The notes under the pieces were generated by a model. That model saw nothing but the letters and a program-made list of their open reading frames with translations. It was not told where the DNA came from and did not search any database. 41,909 nt of DNA. Source: Alistipes sp. GTDB taxonomy: Bacteria; Bacteroidota; Bacteroidia; Bacteroidales; Rikenellaceae. This document shows positions 16,615 to 25,960 of this stretch, piece by piece. Numbering within the stretch: the stretch's first letter is position 1; each line of letters opens with the position of its first letter. A program made the translations under genes and the position numbers. The stretch is from positions 1-41,909 of the forward strand of contig JAHHQO010000016.1 of assembly GCA_020026335.1 (NCBI GenBank), written 5' to 3'.

Positions 16615-19600
16615 TCATTTGTACGACACAAATTCCACATTCTTGTCGGGGGGCGCCGGCTTCTGTGTCGGCTTCTGCGCCTGCTCCATACGTTGCAGAG
16701 AGTCCGCCTTGGCCTGCTCGGCCGCCTCTTTGGCACGCTGCTCCGCCTTCAGTCGGCGACGTTCCAGACGGCGTTCCTTGCGCTTCTTGTTGGTGAAGCG
16801 GTCTTTGATGCGCTGGCGCAGGTCGCGGAAGTTGTTGAAGTCCTCCTTATAATAGATACCGATACCCGTCTCCTGCAAACCCTGGTTCTCATCGAAGCGG
16901 TCGATGGTCTGCGTGAAGGCTTTGAGTCGCAGTGCTCCGGCGCGGTCGATGTGGTAGGTCACATAGGCCTCTCCCATGAAGTTCGACATCGAGTTACTAT
17001 TGACCGCCTGTTTGTTGTCCAGCAGATAGTTACCCTCCACCTCCACGAAAAGACGGTTGTTAATCAGACTCTTCGACAATCCGAAATCGACCTCATCGCT
17101 GGTCAGCTCCGACTTGGGTCGGTAGCGAATGACAAGGTTGTAGTCGCTGGTGGAGAGCCACTTGCTCAACTGGTTGGAGAGGAACTCCAGACCCGTGGCG
17201 GCAGATACCGAAGCACCGATGTTGGTCGAGGCGGCGTTGTTCTCCGCCAGGAAGCTGTTGAAGAGCAGCAGGTAGAGGAACTGCATATCGACCGATTCGG
17301 GGGTGCTCAACGCATTGGCGATGAGGGTCTGCGTCTCGGGGTCGGTGCCCGGCACACGCACATCGAAGCTGATGGCGGGTTTCGAAAGGCGGTCACCCAG
17401 ATGAATGACGCACTCCACGGGGGTCGAACGGTCGGAAGCCTTATTGTCCGCCGTACCCTGCAACAGGGGTTGCAACGATGCCTTGAGTTTGTACACGGCA
17501 TTGATGTTCAGCAGGGCGTCCATCGGCGAACCCGTCCACTGAATCGACGAGCCGTTGTCGATGGTAAATTTCTTGTTGATGATGTTTTGCAGGGTGAAGA
17601 TGTAGCTACCCTCCGAAATCACATAGTCACCATACATCTCAAAGATGTTCGACTTGGGATTAATCAGCAGGTTGAGCGTACCCTCACCGCGTGCCTTGAT
17701 GGCGTCACCCGACACACTCAGCTCCACATCGACATTGGGACGAACGTCCAAGGCCAGCGAGATGTTCATCTGGCTCGATGCCGCACTCTTCTTCTTGTGG
17801 CGGCGTTCGAACATGAGTTTCTTCTTCGTCACATCGTCCAGCGAGTCGAGGTCGCTCTTCTCGCGGAAGACCACAAAGTCGGCATACGAGATGTTCGACT
17901 TGCTCGACAGAGGCATCGAGAACGAGGAGTTATCATCGGTCGAAGCGGCAATATCCATGCTCACATCGCCCTTCTCGCCACGGATACGTGCCACGCCCGA
18001 AGCGTACATATGACCATAGAAAAAGTCATTCTGCTCGGCGGTGGTGTTGAGCACCAACATCTGGTCGGGACGCACGATGAGGTCGTAGGAGATGTTCGAC
18101 AGGTGTTGGAGATTGAGGTCGATATCCAATCGGCCACGGTTGCCCTCCGCATCGAAAATCGCCACATTCTTGCTGTGGAAGCGGTTGTTATTGACGTAGA
18201 GTTTGGCGTGGGGCGAATGGTAGGTCACATTGGTGAAGTCCACCGTGGTGGAGAGGTTGCTCACATTGATTTCACCCGTGAGATCTGCCTCGCGGCGTTT
18301 GCCCTGCAAGACCAAATCCGCCGACGACACACCCGATGTCGAGGAGATGACACCCGACAGAATGGGGTCCAACAATCCCAGGTCGAGACTATCGACCTTC
18401 AGTCGCGCGTAATAGCGCATGGTGGCAGGAGCGAAGAATCCCCTCAGAACGGTATCGCGCCGCTCCACGGTCGAGACATTGACTCCCGCACGGTTGCGCG
18501 AGAAGTCCCACTTCGAGGTCAGACGCAGGTCGGGAATGGCGATGTCATTCACCTCCAGACTGTCGAGAAGGATATCCGCCGTAAATTCGCCGTTGTGCAA
18601 CACCGACTTCATGGTGGCGTTACCGTTACTGCGGCCGTCGATGAAGTAGCCCATGCTCTCGGCAATCTGTGTGAAGGGCGAGAGGTTGAAGTTACGCAGG
18701 CGCAGGGTCACCGAGTCTTCACGACTGCGCGAAGCCACACCATCGAGCAACAAATCCTGCTCATTGTTCATCACATAGAAGCGGTCGATTTCGATACGCG
18801 CGGTATCGAGCAATATCTTGTTGGCAAAAATCTGCCATGCCTTGCCACCTCGTTTGAGGTGCGAGGGCAGGATTCTCAAATCTACGACACGTCCGTTGGG
18901 TCCGTTCTCATCGAGCACACCGGCACGCAGCCCCAGCAGACCCGACATACGGCGTGTAGTGTCGTCAAAGCCGGCAGAAATCTGCACCAGACCCTGCTTC
19001 GCACCACCCATGATGGAGAGTTGCGGCAGGTGGATAAGTCCGGCATAGAAATCCTCCGCCGAGAGGTAGGTCACCAGCGAGTCGGAGCGGTTCGAGGCGT
19101 TGATGTTCAGACGGGTCGCCAGGAACTTGTTGCGCTCGACATATTCCGAGCTGACTTTCAGCGACAACTGGTCACTCGCAGGATTAAACAGCAGTTTGAG
19201 TGACGAGCCGTCGGCAATCTGCAATCCGGCAGAGAGGGCGTCCGCCAGCGGATTGATGTGGCGGATATCGACCGACAGCAGCGAGTAGCTGTCCGCCACT
19301 TCCGACTTCGACAACTCCTCCTCCGATTTGACATCACCGTCACGATTCAGAAGCGGCAGGTACTTTCTCGCACTCTGCTTCAGATATTCGAACACCTTGT
19401 GGTAGCTGGTCTTCGAGCGGAAGGTGGCATCGGCAAAGTCGGAGCGCAGTTCCACGAGTTTGCTGTTGTGGGAGTTCTCACCGCGCACCAACACGTTGGC
19501 GGTCTTCAGCTCCTTGTCATTATATAAGTAATCGACATCCGAGATGTGGATTTCACCGTTCAAGTCGTCCAGCGAACGACCGCTCGCCTTGGCCTTCACC

Positions 19601-21246
19601 TTCGCCGCCAGCACCGACACCGAATCCCTCGGATTGATGTTCAACGCCACGAAATCCGCCCGATGGAGGTCGAGTACGAAGTCATAGTCGGGAATGGAGT
19701 CATTGAGGTCAACGGCACCCATGAAGTCGAAGTTCAGACTCTTGTCGCGCGCCGTGATACGACCGTTGAAGCCCTTGTTGTGCAGACGGCCGTCGAGGGT
19801 CAGCGAGTCGCACTCGTAGCCCTTGAAGTCGAGGTGCGAAATCGTACCCCTCACATTGGCATCGGTATATTCCTTGCCCACCACACCGTCGATGTAGCCC
19901 GACAGGGTCACCTTGCCCAGCCACTTCTGTTGGCCGAGCATCTCGCCGATGCGGAAATTCTGTGCCGCCACACCGCCACGCAGGGCACTGCTGTTGTTGT
20001 CCACGGGCTTCATCAGCAGGTTGCAGGTCACCTGTCCCACCTTGGTCGAGGCATTGAGATTCATGTCGAATGACGAGAGACGACCCTTGAAGCGTGCCGC
20101 CACATCGATATCTCCGGCATTGTTCAGCAACTTGACCAGATTATCCGAAAGACCCTTCTTGGCGATGCTCGTCATCAGCACATCAGCCCCCTCGGCGGTG
20201 GAGGTCAGACGGCGCACGTCGAGGTCGAAGAAGGTATTTTTCACATCGGGAAGACCGCGCATCTGCACACTGCCCACCAGCGAGGTGGACTCATTGACGG
20301 TCAGGTTGCGGACATTGCCCTTGAAGTTCGACACATAGCCCTCCATGCTGAGGTTGGCACGGCTGAACACCGTGTGCCAGTCCTTCATCTTGGGGGCGAA
20401 GTAGGCGATGTCATCGGTCGAGAGCGTGGAGTTCTTCATCTCGCCCGCCATGCGCACCTCATCAACAAAATATTTGTATTGTGCCCAGCTGTCACCCGAC
20501 AGAGCGATGTAGGGAAGTGTAACCTTGGAGTAGGGAGTTAGGAGCTGCGCCTGTTCGAAACCGATGCAGCCGTTGGTCAGATAGAGCGCACCCGTGAGGT
20601 CGGTCAGTTCGAAACCGCTCTTCTCGCGTGCCGAGAACTGACGGATGTCCGCCGAGATGGATTGCCCCTCGATGTTGAAGTTCTCGACCCGTGCCGAGCG
20701 GATGAGGATATCCATGTCGCCGTAATCGACACCATATTCGGGGTTGCGGTGCACCAGACGCTCGATACGCAGGCGCATATTCTCGACCGAGAGGTCACCG
20801 ATGGTCATCTTGAAATTACCCTTCTTCTTGCGGTTGGGGTTCGACATACGATTGACCACCTGTTTGATGTTCATCTCGCCCGAAGGGGTCTCCTTCAGAT
20901 AGAGTTTTGCATCCTTTGCTTCGCTCACCTCGAAGACCAGACCTTCGCCACCGAAGCCCACATCGGCCAACAGCGCGGTGGCGTGCCCCACATAGAGCAG
21001 TGTGTCACGCTGATAGTCCTCAACGTAGAAGCCCTCAAGTTTCAGTCGGTTGAAAAGACCTATATCGACCCTGCGAATACTCACTGTCGTCTCCAGCGCA
21101 CGCGATATGATGGAAGTGGCGCGATGCACGGCAAAATTCTGTACACCCGGTATATCGAGCAGCAAAGAGAGCAAAACAGGAAGAATTATCAGCAACAAAA
21201 TGGTTGCCGATAGCAGTTTTCCTATTATTTTTATAACTTTGCGCAT
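16615..21246 (-). CDS. tamB: TamB-like translocation/assembly module protein
   Basis: The 1543-residue protein has one N-terminal membrane anchor (about 6-30) and an AsmA-like N-terminal region. A very long repetitive beta region follows (beta-taco fold in relatives), with a TamB (DUF490) C-terminal domain near 1100-1480, including VIHLGDRLSKPAISFDVRVPG and FGLSKSLINNRLFVEVEG. The tail is a Lys/Arg/Ala-rich helix (RKERRLERRRLKAEQRAKEAAEQ). It probably spans the periplasm and moves lipid or outer-membrane proteins between membranes; tamA is not in the window. ATG 21246 is preferred over an in-frame GTG at 21255, and follows a -7 box at 21274-21267. tsaD lies divergently upstream. Confidence 0.92.
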   Translation of the reverse strand: MRKVIKIIGKLLSATILLLIILPVLLSLLLDIPGVQNFAVHRATSIISRALETTVSIRRVDIGLFNRLKLEGFYVEDYQRDTLLYVGHATALLADVGFGGEGLVFEVSEAKDAKLYLKETPSGEMNIKQVVNRMSNPNRKKKGNFKMTIGDLSVENMRLRIERLVHRNPEYGVDYGDMDILIRSARVENFNIEGQSISADIRQFSAREKSGFELTDLTGALYLTNGCIGFEQAQLLTPYSKVTLPYIALSGDSWAQYKYFVDEVRMAGEMKNSTLSTDDIAYFAPKMKDWHTVFSRANLSMEGYVSNFKGNVRNLTVNESTSLVGSVQMRGLPDVKNTFFDLDVRRLTSTAEGADVLMTSIAKKGLSDNLVKLLNNAGDIDVAARFKGRLSSFDMNLNASTKVGQVTCNLLMKPVDNNSSALRGGVAAQNFRIGEMLGQQKWLGKVTLSGYIDGVVGKEYTDANVRGTISHLDFKGYECDSLTLDGRLHNKGFNGRITARDKSLNFDFMGAVDLNDSIPDYDFVLDLHRADFVALNINPRDSVSVLAAKVKAKASGRSLDDLNGEIHISDVDYLYNDKELKTANVLVRGENSHNSKLVELRSDFADATFRSKTSYHKVFEYLKQSARKYLPLLNRDGDVKSEEELSKSEVADSYSLLSVDIRHINPLADALSAGLQIADGSSLKLLFNPASDQLSLKVSSEYVERNKFLATRLNINASNRSDSLVTYLSAEDFYAGLIHLPQLSIMGGAKQGLVQISAGFDDTTRRMSGLLGLRAGVLDENGPNGRVVDLRILPSHLKRGGKAWQIFANKILLDTARIEIDRFYVMNNEQDLLLDGVASRSREDSVTLRLRNFNLSPFTQIAESMGYFIDGRSNGNATMKSVLHNGEFTADILLDSLEVNDIAIPDLRLTSKWDFSRNRAGVNVSTVERRDTVLRGFFAPATMRYYARLKVDSLDLGLLDPILSGVISSTSGVSSADLVLQGKRREADLTGEINVSNLSTTVDFTNVTYHSPHAKLYVNNNRFHSKNVAIFDAEGNRGRLDIDLNLQHLSNISYDLIVRPDQMLVLNTTAEQNDFFYGHMYASGVARIRGEKGDVSMDIAASTDDNSSFSMPLSSKSNISYADFVVFREKSDLDSLDDVTKKKLMFERRHKKKSAASSQMNISLALDVRPNVDVELSVSGDAIKARGEGTLNLLINPKSNIFEMYGDYVISEGSYIFTLQNIINKKFTIDNGSSIQWTGSPMDALLNINAVYKLKASLQPLLQGTADNKASDRSTPVECVIHLGDRLSKPAISFDVRVPGTDPETQTLIANALSTPESVDMQFLYLLLFNSFLAENNAASTNIGASVSAATGLEFLSNQLSKWLSTSDYNLVIRYRPKSELTSDEVDFGLSKSLINNRLFVEVEGNYLLDNKQAVNSNSMSNFMGEAYVTYHIDRAGALRLKAFTQTIDRFDENQGLQETGIGIYYKEDFNNFRDLRQRIKDRFTNKKRKERRLERRRLKAEQRAKEAAEQAKADSLQRMEQAQKPTQKPAPPDKNVEFVSYK

Positions 21247-21266
21247 TATTATCACATTGTAACCTG

Positions 21267-21274
21267 CAAATTTA
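21267..21274 (-). promoter_or_regulatory. -7 box of tamB
   Basis: TAAATTTG on the minus strand, 20 bases before the tamB ATG. No convincing matching box for tsaD was found on the plus strand in this 60-base gap. Confidence 0.5.
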
Positions 21275-21306
21275 ACTAAATATAGTTAATAAACGAACAA
21301 AACCCT

Positions 21307-22329
21307 ATGGATATTACAATACTCGGTATCGAATCTTCGTGCGACGATACATCGGCCGCCGTCCTACGAAACAATGTATTGCTCTCGAACGCAATCGCTT
21401 CACAGGCCGTACACATCAAATACGGAGGAGTGATTCCCGAATTGGCATCACGCGCCCACCAGCAGAACATCATTCCCGTGGTGGATACCGCTCTCAAGGA
21501 GGCCGGTGTCTCGATTGAGGACATCGATGCCATCGCCTTCACCCGCGGTCCCGGCCTGCTGGGCTCGCTGCTCGTCGGCGTGTCGTTCACCAAGGGTCTG
21601 GCCATCTCGAACAATATCCCCATGGTAGAGGTCAACCACCTCCACGGACACATTCTCTCCCACTTCATCGACACCCCCGAAAAGGAGCTGCCTCACCCCG
21701 ATTTCCCGTTCCTGTGTCTGCTGGTCAGCGGCGGTCACACCCAAATCGTGAGAGTGGACTCGCCCCTCGAGATGGAAATCATCGGTACAACCATCGATGA
21801 CGCCGCAGGTGAAGCCTTCGATAAGTGTGCCAAAGTGATGGGCCTGCCCTATCCCGGCGGTCCGGTCATCGACAAACTCGCCAAGGAGGGTAACCCCGAT
21901 GCATTCCACTTCGCAAAGCCCCACATCAGCGACCTCGACTACTCGTTCTCGGGTCTGAAGACCTCGTTCCTCTACACCCTGCGCGACATGGTGAAGGAGG
22001 ACCCCGATTTCGTGGAGAAGAACAAGGCCGACCTCTGCGCCTCGTTGCAGCACACCATCGTAGAGATTCTGCTCAACAAGCTGGTGAAGGCATCGAAGCA
22101 GACCGGCATCCGCGACATCGCCATCGGCGGTGGTGTTTCGGCCAACTCGGGTCTGCGTAACGGCATCGTAGAGGAGGGTAAGAAGCGTGGCTGGAGAACC
22201 TTCCTGCCCGAATTCAAGTTCACGACCGACAATGCCGCCATGATTGCCATGGCAGGTTTATACCACTACAAGCACGGCGACTTCTCGTCACTCGACGTAT
22301 CGCCCGAAGCCCGTCTGGGTGACCTTTAA
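21307..22329 (+). CDS. tsaD: tRNA N6-adenosine threonylcarbamoyltransferase TsaD
   Basis: The 340-residue enzyme transfers threonylcarbamoyl to A37 of tRNAs reading ANN codons. It has the ASKHA fold with LGIESSCDDTSAA at the N terminus, metal ligands H111 and H115 in NHLHGH, the nucleotide-binding LVSGGHTQIV segment, and a late GGVSANSGLR motif. Length is normal. The partner tsaB, tsaC and tsaE genes are elsewhere. It is divergent from tamB and ends at a terminator shared with pabA. Confidence 0.97.
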   Translation: MDITILGIESSCDDTSAAVLRNNVLLSNAIASQAVHIKYGGVIPELASRAHQQNIIPVVDTALKEAGVSIEDIDAIAFTRGPGLLGSLLVGVSFTKGLAISNNIPMVEVNHLHGHILSHFIDTPEKELPHPDFPFLCLLVSGGHTQIVRVDSPLEMEIIGTTIDDAAGEAFDKCAKVMGLPYPGGPVIDKLAKEGNPDAFHFAKPHISDLDYSFSGLKTSFLYTLRDMVKEDPDFVEKNKADLCASLQHTIVEILLNKLVKASKQTGIRDIAIGGGVSANSGLRNGIVEEGKKRGWRTFLPEFKFTTDNAAMIAMAGLYHYKHGDFSSLDVSPEARLGDL

Positions 22330-22429
22330 TCAAAGGGAGGGGGCGGAGAGAGAGAGAAGGGAGAAAGAGAGACCTTTTCACATCACCCCACCGGGATTAG
22401 ATAGAAGCCCTGTTTGGGTCAAAAAAAAG

Positions 22430-22457
22430 AGAGCTTTTCCGACCAAGGAAAGGCTCT
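22430..22457. terminator. Bidirectional terminator between tsaD and pabA
   Basis: AGAGCTTTTCC (22430-22440) pairs, with one G-T, to GGAAAGGCTCT (22447-22457). An A run lies to the left and a T run to the right, so it can serve both convergent genes. Confidence 0.8.
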
Positions 22458-22481
22458 TTTTTTGTAGGATATAATTGCGAA

Positions 22482-23060
22482 TTACAATTCCGACAACCAA
22501 TTGTCTATCAGCGTTCTGCCACAATCGGTAATGACCGATTCGGGGTGAAACTGCACACCGTGGACGGGCATCGTGGTGTGATAAAACGCCATGATGTTTC
22601 CCTCCTCGTCCCACGCGCTGACCTTCAAATCCCCGGGCAGGGATTGCGGTTCGACCACCCACGAATGGTAACGGCCGACCGTGGCGTTCTCCACGCCCCG
22701 AAACAGCGAGTCATCGGTATCGGTGATGCGCAGTTGCGAGGCATGACCGTGGAGGGGCGACTCCATCTGCACCAGTCGCGCACCGAAGGCTTCCGCCAGT
22801 GCCTGATGTCCCAGACAGATGCCCAACACGGGTTTGCGCAGGCGAATGATGTCGTCGATGGCCGACATGAGGCGGTTCGCCTCGCTCGGAATACCCGGGC
22901 CGGGGGAGAGCAACACACCGTCACAGGTGGCGATGTCCTCCGCCGTCACACAATCGTTGTACACGATGTCGATAAGGGGCAGATGACTGCTCTCGCGCAG
23001 GAGTTGCACGGCATTATAGACGAAAGAATCGTAATTATTGATGACCAAAACATTTTTCAT
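22482..23060 (-). CDS. pabA: Aminodeoxychorismate/anthranilate synthase glutamine amidotransferase
   Basis: The 192-residue class I glutamine amidotransferase has the complete triad: C82 in GICLGHQ, then H172 and E174 in FHPES. The oxyanion-loop segment LSPGPGIPSE is also present. It supplies ammonia to the chorismate-binding subunit. Relatives serve PabB or TrpE. The divergent pabB and pabC genes starting 52 bases away make the folate (p-aminobenzoate) role the better call. A -7 box (TAAATTTG, 23073-23066) ends only 5 bases before its ATG. Confidence 0.93.
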   Translation of the reverse strand: MKNVLVINNYDSFVYNAVQLLRESSHLPLIDIVYNDCVTAEDIATCDGVLLSPGPGIPSEANRLMSAIDDIIRLRKPVLGICLGHQALAEAFGARLVQMESPLHGHASQLRITDTDDSLFRGVENATVGRYHSWVVEPQSLPGDLKVSAWDEEGNIMAFYHTTMPVHGVQFHPESVITDCGRTLIDNWLSEL

Positions 23061-23065
23061 GGCAA

Positions 23066-23092
23066 CAAATTTAACCTTTTTTTGTACCTTTG
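23066..23092. promoter_or_regulatory. Divergent -7 boxes of pabA and pabBC
   Basis: TAAATTTG on the minus strand (23073-23066) faces pabA. TACCTTTG on the plus strand (23085-23092) faces pabB, 20 bases before its ATG. The two boxes sit 11 bases apart. Confidence 0.55.
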
Positions 23093-23112
23093 GTTAGCAA
23101 AAACGAAAAAAA

Positions 23113-24099
23113 ATGGAGGCACAGGAAGTACGCGAACACATCAATCACTCGGCACGCCGCGGAGAGCCCTTTCTCTTCGGGGTGGATTATGAACTGAGAG
23201 AGGGATTTTTCGTGCCCCACCCCTGCGACACCCCCTCCGAGATTCTCTTCAAGGCAGGCGAGGTGAGCAACGCCCCCGCGCGGTCGTTCCCCGATGACCA
23301 CCGCCCCCACCTCACAATCACGCACAGCGACAGAGATGCCTATCTGCGTAAATTCGACACCCTGCATCGGGGGCTGATGCGCGGAGACAGCTTCCTGGCC
23401 AACCTCACCGAGCGCACACCCATCGCAACGGATTGCTCGTTAGAGGAGATTTTCTACCGCAGTACCTCGCGCTACAAGCTCCTGCTCCCCGGGCGTATGG
23501 TCTGCTTCTCGCCCGAAAGTTTCGTCCGCATCATTGGCGGGCACATACACTCCTACCCCATGAAAGGCACCATAGATGCCACACTGCCCCACGCCGAAGC
23601 CACACTCATGGCCGACTACAAGGAGCTGTGCGAGCATTACACCATCGTGGACCTCATTCGCAACGACCTCAACATGATAGCCCATGATGTGCGTGTGGAG
23701 CGTTTCCGCTACATCGACCGACTAAAAACCCTGCGTGGAGAAATCCTCCAGACGAGTTCCGATGTCACGGGCACACTGCCCGAGGGGTGGCAGTCGCAAC
23801 TCGGCGACCTGATCTTCCGACTCCTGCCTGCCGGCTCCATATCGGGAGCCCCCAAGCCCTCGACACTGAGGCTTATCCGTCAGGCAGAGGGGTGCGCACG
23901 AGGTTACTACACGGGCGTGTTCGGCTACTTCGACGGTCACGACCTCGACAGCGCAGTGATGATTCGCTACATCGAGCGCAACACAGAGGGGCAGTTATTT
24001 TTCCGTAGCGGTGGCGGTGTGACCATACACAGCCGTGCCGACTCGGAATATGACGAAATCCTCACGAAAATCTACCTGCCCATACCCTCACGTTCATGA
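23113..24099 (+). CDS. pabB: Aminodeoxychorismate synthase component I
   Basis: The 328-residue chorismate-binding enzyme is shorter than typical PabB (about 450) because the N-terminal subdomain is reduced. The catalytic part is complete: FLANLTERTP, the YPMKGT segment, ELCEHYTIVDLIRNDLN, and the signature GSISGAPKPSTLRLI then GYYTGVFGYFDG. With the PabA subunit it aminates chorismate to 4-amino-4-deoxychorismate. The stop overlaps the pabC start (ATGA at 24096-24099), showing translational coupling. Confidence 0.95.
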   Translation: MEAQEVREHINHSARRGEPFLFGVDYELREGFFVPHPCDTPSEILFKAGEVSNAPARSFPDDHRPHLTITHSDRDAYLRKFDTLHRGLMRGDSFLANLTERTPIATDCSLEEIFYRSTSRYKLLLPGRMVCFSPESFVRIIGGHIHSYPMKGTIDATLPHAEATLMADYKELCEHYTIVDLIRNDLNMIAHDVRVERFRYIDRLKTLRGEILQTSSDVTGTLPEGWQSQLGDLIFRLLPAGSISGAPKPSTLRLIRQAEGCARGYYTGVFGYFDGHDLDSAVMIRYIERNTEGQLFFRSGGGVTIHSRADSEYDEILTKIYLPIPSRS

Positions 24100-24701
24100 C
24101 AAACGCCCGATTTATAGAGTCCCTCCGCATGGAGGAGGGCACACTCCACCACACCTCGTGGCACGAACAGCGCATGACACGCACCCTGCAATCCGTATTC
24201 GGGTGTTGTCCGTTCGACTTCCGATTTGCCGATGTGAGCATTCCCGAAGAGTACCGTCACGGTGTGGTGAAGTGTCGCGTGGTCTATGGCGAGCGCATCG
24301 AGAGTGTGGAGTTCGCCCCCTACACCCCCAAGGAGATTCACTCCCTGCGGTTGGTCGAAGCTCCCGACGAGATGGATTATCACCTCAAATATACCGACCG
24401 CTCGGCACTCAACGCCCTGCGTGAACGCCGTGGCACGTGCAGCGACATTCTCATCGTCCATCGCGGACAGCTTACCGACACCAGTTACAGCAACATCGTC
24501 TTCGATGACGGGGAACGCCTCGTCACCCCCTCGACACCCCTGCTCAACGGCACTTGTCGCCAACGACTCCTGCAAGAGGGGCTCATCACCGCCGAGCCGC
24601 TCACCCCCGATGACCTGCCCCGATTCCGTCGGGCGATACTCATCAATGCCCTGCTGGGGCTGGACGCAGGTGTCTCGCTGTCGGTGGCAGACATTCGATA
24701 A
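24096..24701 (+). CDS. pabC: Aminotransferase class IV, aminodeoxychorismate lyase-like
   Basis: The 201-residue fold-type IV PLP protein is short; usual PabC has about 270 residues. The Schiff-base lysine is probably K98 in YHLKYTDR. The phosphate-binding end is seen as LTDTSYSN and TPLLNGTCR. The usual Glu of the T-E motif is Asp (D128). The overlap with pabB strongly supports the job of releasing pyruvate from aminodeoxychorismate to give p-aminobenzoate. A branched-chain or D-amino-acid aminotransferase is less likely. Confidence 0.88.
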   Translation: MTNARFIESLRMEEGTLHHTSWHEQRMTRTLQSVFGCCPFDFRFADVSIPEEYRHGVVKCRVVYGERIESVEFAPYTPKEIHSLRLVEAPDEMDYHLKYTDRSALNALRERRGTCSDILIVHRGQLTDTSYSNIVFDDGERLVTPSTPLLNGTCRQRLLQEGLITAEPLTPDDLPRFRRAILINALLGLDAGVSLSVADIR

Positions 24702-24724
24702 CAGCTGACAAGGCACAAAAAAAA

Positions 24725-24751
24725 GAGGGCCGCGATTGTCTCGCGGTCCTC
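24725..24751 (-). terminator. Terminator of the nitronate monooxygenase-like gene
   Basis: GAGGGCCGCGA (24725-24735) pairs with TCGCGGTCCTC (24741-24751). On the minus strand a T run follows (complement of 24717-24724). It may also end pabBC transcripts. Confidence 0.82.
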
Positions 24752-24772
24752 TCGTTTGTTGTTTGGGGGTGC

Positions 24773-25867
24773 TTACTTCAATCCCAACAGGCGTTCCCTG
24801 AGCGAGAACTGCTCGTACTCCTCCTTGAGGTGGGAGAGCATTTCCTTCACGGTCTCGATTTTCTCCGCCCGCCATGCATTCGCACCGCAGAAGGCATAGC
24901 CGTTCTGCATATGTCCGCGAAAGGCATTGTAGAGTGCCAGCATGATGCAATAGGGACTGTGTATCATGTCGCAGGTACGTATGCAGTTGTAGGGGCAGAC
25001 CTTGGGGCGTGTGAGTCCCTGCTTCACACGGTCGAGGAACGAAGAATGGACGGCACGCCCCGGCATACCGACAGGGCTTTGGATAATCTCGATGTCGTCG
25101 GGCGTAGCCTTCAGATAGCACTGCTTGAAAGCCAAATCGGCATCGCACTCCTCCGTGGTCACAAAGCGAGTACCCATCTGCACCGCCTCGGCACCCAGAT
25201 GCAGGATACGGAAGATGTCCTCACCCGTATAGACACCGCCGCCGGCAATCACGGGGATATGCTTGCCCTGCTGCTCTTCGATGAGCTTCACCTCGGCCAC
25301 CACCTCCGGCACGGTCTTCTCCAACGCAAAGGCGGGATTGTCAATCTCGTCACGCTTATATCCCAGATGACCTCCCGCCTTGGGACCCTCCACAACGATG
25401 GCATCGGGCAGGTAGCGGTACTCCGACCACCACTTGCGACACAAGAGTTTGGCAGCGCGTGCCGATGAGACGATGGGGGCGAGTTTGGTCTTCGCACCCT
25501 CGGTCAGAAACGAGGGAAGGTTGAGCGGCAGACCCGCACCCGAAAAGATGATGTCGGCTTTCTCCGCCACGGCGGTCTTCACCATATCGGCAAAATTGGT
25601 CATGGCGACCATCACATTGACACCGATGATGCCTTTGGTGGCTTCACGTGCCTTTTTGATTTCCTGTTTCAAGCCCCAGATTGAGGCCTCGTAGAAGTTT
25701 TTAGAGAAGTCCTTGTAGACCAGTCCCAGACCGGCCGACGAGATGACTCCTATACCGCCTTCGCGTGCCACGGCAGAAGCCAGACCCGAAAGCGAAACGC
25801 CTACTCCCATGCCCCCCTGCACGATGGGCAGAGCGGCACAAAGTTCTCCAATTTCAAGTTTTTTCAT
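24773..25867 (-). CDS. Nitronate monooxygenase-like FMN flavoprotein
   Basis: The 364-residue TIM-barrel flavoprotein belongs to the nitronate monooxygenase/FabK (2-nitropropane dioxygenase) family. IVQGGMGVG starts the barrel, GPKAGGHLG (161-169) contains the catalytic His (H167), and AGGGV plus MGTRF bind FMN phosphate. After the barrel comes a cysteine-rich C-terminal extension: C291, C295, C299, C307 and C327 (CPYNCIRTCD and on). This is absent from classical fungal enzymes and could bind metal or an Fe-S cluster. Whether it oxidises nitronates, reduces enoyl-ACP like FabK, or does something else cannot be decided. It stands alone, after pabC on the opposite strand. Confidence 0.88.
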   Translation of the reverse strand: MKKLEIGELCAALPIVQGGMGVGVSLSGLASAVAREGGIGVISSAGLGLVYKDFSKNFYEASIWGLKQEIKKAREATKGIIGVNVMVAMTNFADMVKTAVAEKADIIFSGAGLPLNLPSFLTEGAKTKLAPIVSSARAAKLLCRKWWSEYRYLPDAIVVEGPKAGGHLGYKRDEIDNPAFALEKTVPEVVAEVKLIEEQQGKHIPVIAGGGVYTGEDIFRILHLGAEAVQMGTRFVTTEECDADLAFKQCYLKATPDDIEIIQSPVGMPGRAVHSSFLDRVKQGLTRPKVCPYNCIRTCDMIHSPYCIMLALYNAFRGHMQNGYAFCGANAWRAEKIETVKEMLSHLKEEYEQFSLRERLLGLK

Positions 25868-25960
25868 GTTTTAAAATTTTATGAAATCACCCAACTAACC
25901 GCCGAAAGGTACGAAATAAAAGGACATTTCCACCAAACGGAGCCTGTTTTTTTATATTTT

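Noticed and set aside
15661..19203. A 1180-codon open frame on the plus strand opposite tamB, exbB and exbD
   Set aside because: It is antisense to recognisable tamB and exbBD genes and has His/Arg/Val-rich shadow composition with no domains. Codon bias in GC-rich genes leaves such frames open.
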